Shown one piece after another: positions 57,947-64,000 of a DNA stretch of 64,000 nt. The translations under genes were made by a program, and so were the position numbers. The notes beneath the pieces are model-generated. The model was not told the origin of the DNA, did not search any database, and was given only the letters and a program-made list of their open reading frames with translations. The first letter of the stretch is position 1; every line of letters begins with the position of its first letter. The stretch comes from Podospora pseudocomata (taxonomy: Eukaryota; Ascomycota; Sordariomycetes; Sordariales; Podosporaceae): positions 3,038,001-3,102,000 of the forward strand of contig NC_085889.1 in NCBI RefSeq assembly GCF_035222375.1, in the 5' to 3' direction.

Positions 57947-58411
57947 GGCGTTGAGGTGCATGGTGAACGGAGCAAGGAAGGGGTGAAGTTTTTATTGTAT
58001 ATACACACACATATTCATGGCGGGGGGAGTTTGCCGGGCGATGGGGACATTGTTGGAGTTAATGGGTCATAATACCACATGATAAATATGAGCGATGTAA
58101 TTGTGTCGTTGACTTTTTCATGTTTTGTGCAAGTCCCCTGAACCGCCCCTTTTTTGGGTTTGTTTGTTGACCTGGCGGCCACTCACGTGACGGCGCTGCG
58201 ACTTGAGCTTGTGCCATTCTTTCCTCATTTGCTCGACCACGGTTTCATCTCAGCAGTTGCATGTCCGTCATCAAATCTGACGAAGTTTTGTTTTTTCTCT
58301 TGATCGATTTTAACTTATCCATTTCACTTGCGGTTTCAATACCCTTAATTCTCGAATAAAATCGAATAAGACCAAATTTCTGCCCCAACAGCACCATCAT
58401 CACCACAGCAA
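57947..58411. other. Intergenic region
   Basis: CDC7 3' end and CHL1 promoter. AT-rich near 58300-58380. Nothing else recognised. Confidence 0.4.
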
Positions 58412-61088
58412 ATGGCCGCGCCCACCAGTGAAGAACCGATCGACTTCCACCACCCTTACACCCCCTACCCGGTCCAGCTAGAGTTCATGCGCACGGTCTA
58501 TGATGTTCTGGAGAGAGGGAACGGCCAGGTCGGGATTTTGGAATCGCCTACTGGTACAGGGAAGTCGCTTTCGCTTATCTGCTCTGCGATCACCTGGTTG
58601 AGGAACCACAAGAGGAACGGGTTTGATGCTGGGTTGGATGAGACGAGGAGGCAGATGGTGGGGGAGCCGGAGTGGATGGTGGAGACTGCGCTGAGAAGGA
58701 AGAGGGAGGAGTTGGTGGGGAAGTGGGAGGAGCGGGAGGAGAGGTTGGAGAGGTTGAGGAGGAAGGAAAAAGAGTTGGAGGAGAGGGGGAGGGAGAGGAA
58801 ACGGGTTAGGGTTGAGGAGGGGCAGATGGGGGGGAGGAAAGAGGTGGATGAGGAGGAGGAGTTTTTGGTGGTGGTGGGGGGTGGTGAGGATGAGAGGGAT
58901 GAAGAGGGGCTGAGTAGGGAGACGAGGGAGATGATGGTTAAGGTCGGGCTGGGGGGGTGGAAGAAAGAGGAGGAGGAGAGGGATGGGGATGAGGGAGATG
59001 GGGAGGGGATCAAGGTGAGTTCCATGGTTGCTGGGGGCTTAATGCAAAATATATTCTGATGAGTGGCAGATCTATTACACGTCGAGGACGCATTCACAGC
59101 TGACGCAGTTTATTTCTGAGTTACGGCGGCCGAAGTTTCCACCATCGCTGCCGGTAGAAATACTCGAGAAAGATGGAAAAGAAGAGACGAAAGAAACAGT
59201 CAAAGAAATCACACTATCTTCTCGGCAAAAGCTGTGCATCAACCCAACTGTTGCCCGTCTGGGTTCTGTTTCAGCAATCAACGACCGGTGCACAGAGCTT
59301 CAGCAGTCAAAATCCAAAGAGAAATGCGCGTTTATGCCCAACACGGAAAATTTAAAGCAAGCCCACCAGTTCAGGGATACCACCTTGGCCACGGTGCCGG
59401 ATATCGAGGACATGTACAGGATAGGGAAACAGCTGCAGGTTTGCCCTTACTATGCGTCTCGGACCGCCATACCAGGAGCTGAGATTATCACTCTGCCGTA
59501 TCCGCTGCTGCTGCAGAAGAACGCAAGAGAGGCGCTGGGGATCGAGCTGGAAGGGAGTGTCGTTATTATTGATGAAGCCCACAATATCATGGACGCTGTG
59601 GCGAATGTGTATGCCGCCGACATCCGGCTGAGCGAGCTAAGGAGAGGCAGACAAATGTTGGGTGTTTACGTCAAGAGGTTTGGCAAGAAGTTGAAAGGCG
59701 AGAACAGAGTCATGGTGGCCCAGATAGGAAAGGTGGTGGAATCCCTCAAGGACTGGTTGGAAACGCAGTTGCAGGTCAAGGTAGGTCCTTTCTCCGCAAA
59801 CTTCTGAGTCTGAAACTGACCTCTGTCCCAGGGCGACCAAGGAATCGCCGACCCAAACTCGCTCCTGAAAAGCCGCGGTGCCGACCAAATCAACCTCTAC
59901 ACCCTAATGAAATACATTCAAGATTCCAAACTCGCCTACAAAATCGAAAGCTACGTCGCTCATGCCGAGGACTCCCAGGACAGCTCACCAAAATCGTCCA
60001 CCCCCGTCCTCCACACCTTGGTGTCCTTCCTAGCAGCGCTCACAAACCTCAGCACCGAAGGTCGAATCTTTTACGAAAAGCTTCCAGGCGACAACCCCGA
60101 CATCAAGCTTTCTTACTTGTTGCTCTCCCCCACGCACGCCTTCTCGTCCATCGCCTCGTCCGCCAGAGCGGTTATCTTAGCCGGCGGCACCATGTCCCCG
60201 TTTGAAGACTACAAAGCCCACTTGTTCCCCGAGCTGCCGGGTGGTAAGCTGACCACCCTGAGCTGTGGGCATGTCATACCCGAGACAAACTTGTTTGTGC
60301 ATACTCTGGCGTCTTACAAGCCTGGCGGGTTGGACACATTTGAGTTTAGCTTTGGGAAGAGGTCGGACAAGACCATGATCAAGAACTTGGGGCTGATGCT
60401 GTTGAATATTTGTTCTGTGGCGCCGGATGGGGTGGTGGTTTTCTTTCCTAGCTATGGGTATCTAGATGAGGTGGTGGGTGTTTGGCAGCAGGGGGAGGGG
60501 GAGGGGGGAGGGAAGTCGATTTGGGAGAGGTTGGAGGCGAAGAAACCGCTTTTTCGGGATGTGTCGTCGTTGACGGGTGGGGTTGCTTCTTCGACGGATG
60601 ATATTTTGGGTCAGTATTCTACCGCTGTCGATGCCCCGGATAGACCGCACAGAGGGGCGGTGCTATTTTCCGTTATTGGGGGGAGGTTATCAGAGGGGAT
60701 CAATTTCTCTGATGCGCTGTGTCGGTTGGTGTTGATTGTTGGGTTGCCGTATCCGAATTTACACTCGCCCGAGTGGAAGGCTAGGATTGAGTATTTGGAG
60801 AGCACGTGTGTTGCTAGAGGAGGAAGCAAGGAAGAGGCAAAGGTGGAAGCCAGGGAATTTTACGAAAATGCGGCCATGAGGGCGGTGAATCAGAGTATTG
60901 GACGAGCTGTGAGGCATAGGGGGGATTGGAGCGGGATTGTGCTTGTTGATCGGAGATATGGGATGGATAGGGTGAGGGGCAAGTTACCGGGGTGGATTAG
61001 GAATGGGATGAAAGGGGAGGGGATGGATAACAGAGGGGTGGCGGGGTTGATGGGAGGGTTGGGGGCTTTTTTCAGGGGAAAGGCTTGA
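58412..61088 (+). CDS. chl1: Fe-S DNA helicase CHL1 (DDX11/ChlR1)
   Basis: Exons 58412-59014, 59070-59780 and 59832-61088 give 856 residues. The Q motif and Walker A read [16 protein letters not shown] and [12 protein letters not shown] Lys/Glu/Arg-rich insert follows (residues 90-200), then [20 protein letters not shown]. Fe-S cluster cysteines lie in [31 protein letters not shown] and [10 protein letters not shown]. Walker B is VVIIDEAHN. Helicase motifs include [25 protein letters not shown] and [18 protein letters not shown]1 unwinds DNA at forks and supports sister-chromatid cohesion. The length and motif set agree with the family. Confidence 0.96.
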
Positions 61089-61488
61089 GCTGGGGTGGGG
61101 CTACACACGTCATGTTTGCCTGCCGGAGTGTCTGTTCAGCTCAGGTGTAGTCTCTGAAACGTATTTATGCGGTTAGTTGTTTGCCTGATGGCTCGTCCGT
61201 GACTCGGATGAATAGTGAGCTTTGAGTGGTTGGCAGTGTTGATGTGGGACTTGGCATTAAAGCCTCACAACTAAATACAGTCACAGGGGAATCCTACAGC
61301 TGCAGCTCGAACGAGATCGCAGTCACTCCGTCCTCACCGGACGAAATGTCAACAGGGTTAGGTCGGAATGCATCTTTCGGCATGTCGGACTTTGAACCTG
61401 AGACCTTAACCGCTACTCACTCTGGCTTCTGTCCTGTTTCTCCCTTTTATTCTTTTCTTTACTTTGAGATGAGCGATAACCACCCAAC
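61089..61488. other. Intergenic region
   Basis: CHL1 3' flank and the leader of the membrane-protein gene, with a TTTT-rich stretch just before its ATG. Nothing else recognised. Confidence 0.4.
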
Positions 61489-63978
61489 ATGGCGACATAT
61501 TTCGAGTCCAAGCCAGGCTTTATCGGCCTGCCCCAGAACTTTCTCCGCGCCGTCGGCTTGGGCATCTTCACCAAGCTCGTCCAGCGCCCTGAGCCACCCA
61601 AGTTGCTCATTCGAAAGTCGAGACGAGTTGCTTTGGCTCGAAGCGCTGTGCACATTCTTCCCGCCACGATATCCATCATCTTGATATACATCAATCTTTC
61701 TGGGCGGTTCATCGGGAACGAACTTGAAGGACCGCAAGGAAAAGACAGCCTTAAGATGGCGCTTTTGCAGGTTGCGGCCAAGCTACAGGTGCGTGAAGTT
61801 CACGATACTGTAGTTAACGTCTCACATGCTGAGTGCTGATACCTGGCCAGGAGCTGCTGGTGGTAGGAAGTATGGGTACCATTATCTTCCACATAATTCG
61901 TCAAAGACTTTTTTCCAACGATGGAATTCCTCTCGGGTTGCTTGTCTCTGGCTGGTCGTTCAGCCAGCTTAGTTATTTCTACTCCGGGGAGTTTTGGAGT
62001 GGCGTCTTGTCTCTGTTTCAACCACCTTCTGGTCGCCTCAGAAGCCTGGCTTTGGTGCTGCTGTTACTACTGAGTGGGATCCTCGCCTTAATGGCTGGCC
62101 CTGCGGCAGCTATCATCATGATACCGAGAATCATGGACCTGCCGGTTGGCGGAAGTGTGTTTTGGTTAAATGGTATTCATCTCTCTCCTGGTAATTTGGT
62201 GTCACGATGCTGACATGAAATGGTTCAAAGGAACCGAAAATGACCTCTGGCCTAGCATCCTCGACGGCTCATATCTTGCCGACTATGACTGCTCCACTCC
62301 AGACAAGCAGCTATACGACCCCGCGTGCCCTTCTTCCAACTTTCTGCCTCTGCATCAACACTATTTCAACGCACCCCTCAAGTTCGAAACCGAGCTCATA
62401 CAGCTGGAAATGGTTGATCCCAAAATACGAAAGGCCGTCTATTTCACTGTCCGGCAAGGGCCCGGAGTCATCGATACTTGGTTCTACACCGCCCACGCGT
62501 CCACAGCTGCCGTGCAAGATGCTCTGCGAGACTTACACATGAAGGCATTATTGTTTTTGAAATACCGTGTTGGACATTTTGGGCGTCACAGGCCAGGTTC
62601 GTTGGAGCGGGCGGTCAGCAAGCGGTATGAAGTAGAGACAAAGTCTTCCTTGACGCGGACGGTGTGTCGACCGCTCCCTGATGTGTCGTTTGAGACCGTC
62701 AAAACCTTGATGTTTCCGCCGGTGAAGTTGGAGGAGAAGTTTGGGGATAAAGCGGATGGTTACTGGGAAGTTGATGTTGAGAAGCCTGTGAGGGAGTATC
62801 TTGGGCGCCGTAGGATTCTGATACAGGAGGGGGACGGAACATGGCGGTTGAACCCGGAGCCAAACACAATTCCCTCTATCATTGCAATCCCGGTGCCCTT
62901 GGATCAAGACGAAAACTTCAAGTTTGGCCTACTAGTCGCGAGACGCCAGGGGGAGAGTAACGTGTGGTGGCCCGCGACGTGTACACTGGATGCTCGCTGG
63001 GGAGACGCCCGTTCGTTCTTTGAGTTTGGTGATCGATCAATGCGCTTTCACGACTTTCATCGCGGCAAAGTCAGTAATCTGGTGCAGACAACCTTGGAAA
63101 CGACCAATGGGGACAACATGCTCTCTCCTTACTACAATCCTCCCAACGACCACACGATAACCCCCATAGCTCTTCATCTGAGCTGGTACGATCACCTCTC
63201 TCCAGTGATACCGGCAGGTTTCATCCCCGATCACCCCGATTCACCGCTCCGAGGGACCAACCGATCAACTCTAGAGGCCCTTCTCGAAACAATCCCGGCA
63301 CATAACTGGAGCCCACAGAATGATGTTGTTGGCATAGACACGGAGGGACTGGAGTTGGTGATATCAATGACTTTTGTCGACGGGCTGTCTCGTTGCGGCA
63401 TTGCACTCAACCCTAATAGCGGCATGTTACTAGGAGGTACATGGGAAAAGGGGGCGTTGGAGAAGGGAACCAGATGGGAAATCAACAACGATAAGCCAGA
63501 CGATGTCTGGAGATTGTTCAAGTTGGGAGAGCCAATTGAAGTGTTTGCTCCTCCGGCTAGTCTTAACCTTGAGAGGTCCACTCGTATGGTGATGCGGGTG
63601 ACATTTACGGGGTACATGATGGCGGCTGACAATTGGTTCGACTATCTCTGCGTGGCGGCCATGATGGTGCATGCACTCGCGGCTCTAATTCACACCGTCT
63701 GGGTAGTGTGGCATGCAGAGACGTCAGAGGCTTGGGATTCCATCCCTGAGATGATCGGGCTTGCGCAGAGGTCACCCCCGCCATGTGAGGAGGAGGCATG
63801 TCTTGACAATATTGGGGCGGGTATTGCGTCGGTTCGTAATCTGGGCGAAGTGGCGTGGGTCGAGGTCCATGATGATAGTGGGTATGGCAGCCAGGATGGG
63901 GTGAGGTTGAGGTTTGGAGATGGGGTTAGAACCAGAGATCCCAAATGGGTGCCGAAAGCTGAAGAACGATACAGTTAG
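61489..63978 (+). CDS. Large fungal multi-pass membrane protein, unknown function
   Basis: Exons 61489-61788, 61851-62172 and 62231-63978 give 789 residues. The N-terminal third holds likely membrane helices (ARSAVHILPATISIILIYIN, LLVVGSMGTIIFHIIRQ, LALVLLLLLSGILALMAGPA). Then comes a long soluble region, probably outside the membrane, with no stretch I recognise, and a last helix near the C-terminus (YLCVAAMMVHALAALIHTVW). The tail is soluble and acidic (VEVHDDSGYGSQDG). The introns are 62 and 58 nt with normal signals. This layout resembles large families of uncharacterised sordariomycete membrane proteins; no function can be given. Confidence 0.82.
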
Positions 63979-64000
63979 TGGGTAGAGATGTTGGAATTTT

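Noticed and set aside
58498-59097. 199-codon antisense Ser/Pro-rich frame over the CHL1 insert
   Set aside because: It mirrors the purine-rich Glu/Arg codons of the helicase insert.

Overview
The window looks like chromosomal DNA of a filamentous ascomycete, most likely a sordariomycete (Sordariales-like). Evidence: short GT-AG introns of about 50-70 nt, a mycelial-ascomycete gene set (tyrosinase, DUF1996, GH27, several P450s, DUF3433 and HET-like proteins, ATG26), a pogo/Fot1-type transposon and decayed transposable elements. The species is inferred, not shown. Exon ends were placed by hand from splice signals, reading frame and family knowledge.

Layout. (1) 0-12 kb: secreted-protein genes, sparse: a Thr/Val-rich secreted protein (-), a seven-exon DUF1996 protein (+), a ten-exon tyrosinase (-) and a GH27 alpha-galactosidase (-). 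Between them lie arrays of a short motif, GGCCTWTAAAGATAGT. (2) 12-17 kb: a transposon island with a gypsy-like LTR fossil, a MITE with long terminal inverted repeats, and a pogo/Fot1 element with perfect 44-bp inverted repeats that sits between the first two exons of a DUF3433 membrane-protein gene. (3) 20.7-29.3 kb: an accessory metabolic block with an unidentified gene fragment, a vanillyl-alcohol-oxidase relic, a stilbene/carotenoid-cleaving oxygenase with a probable frameshift, and two P450s. Together they suggest an eroding cluster for plant aromatic compounds (inference). (4) 29.6-33 kb: a small spliced orphan gene, a second MITE copy, a HET-like gene in two frames and a small hypothetical gene. 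(5) 34.3-64 kb: conserved core genes: Mtf2-like mitochondrial protein, CMR1, ATG26 sterol glucosyltransferase, FCP1 CTD phosphatase, complex I NDUFA13/GRIM-19, an intron-bearing tRNA-Lys(CTT), condensin CND1/YCS4, CDC7 kinase, CHL1 helicase, and a large multi-pass membrane protein.

The right half is ordinary housekeeping chromosome, with several genes of replication and chromosome structure close together (CMR1, condensin, CDC7, CHL1) and two divergent pairs sharing short promoters. The left half is accessory, repeat-rich and partly decayed. I did not find a clearly new defence or mobile system. The points most worth checking are the MITE and its motif arrays, the pogo insertion that splits the DUF3433 gene, the eroding aromatic-compound cluster, and the stop-free introns, above all the one in the CDC7 glycine loop.
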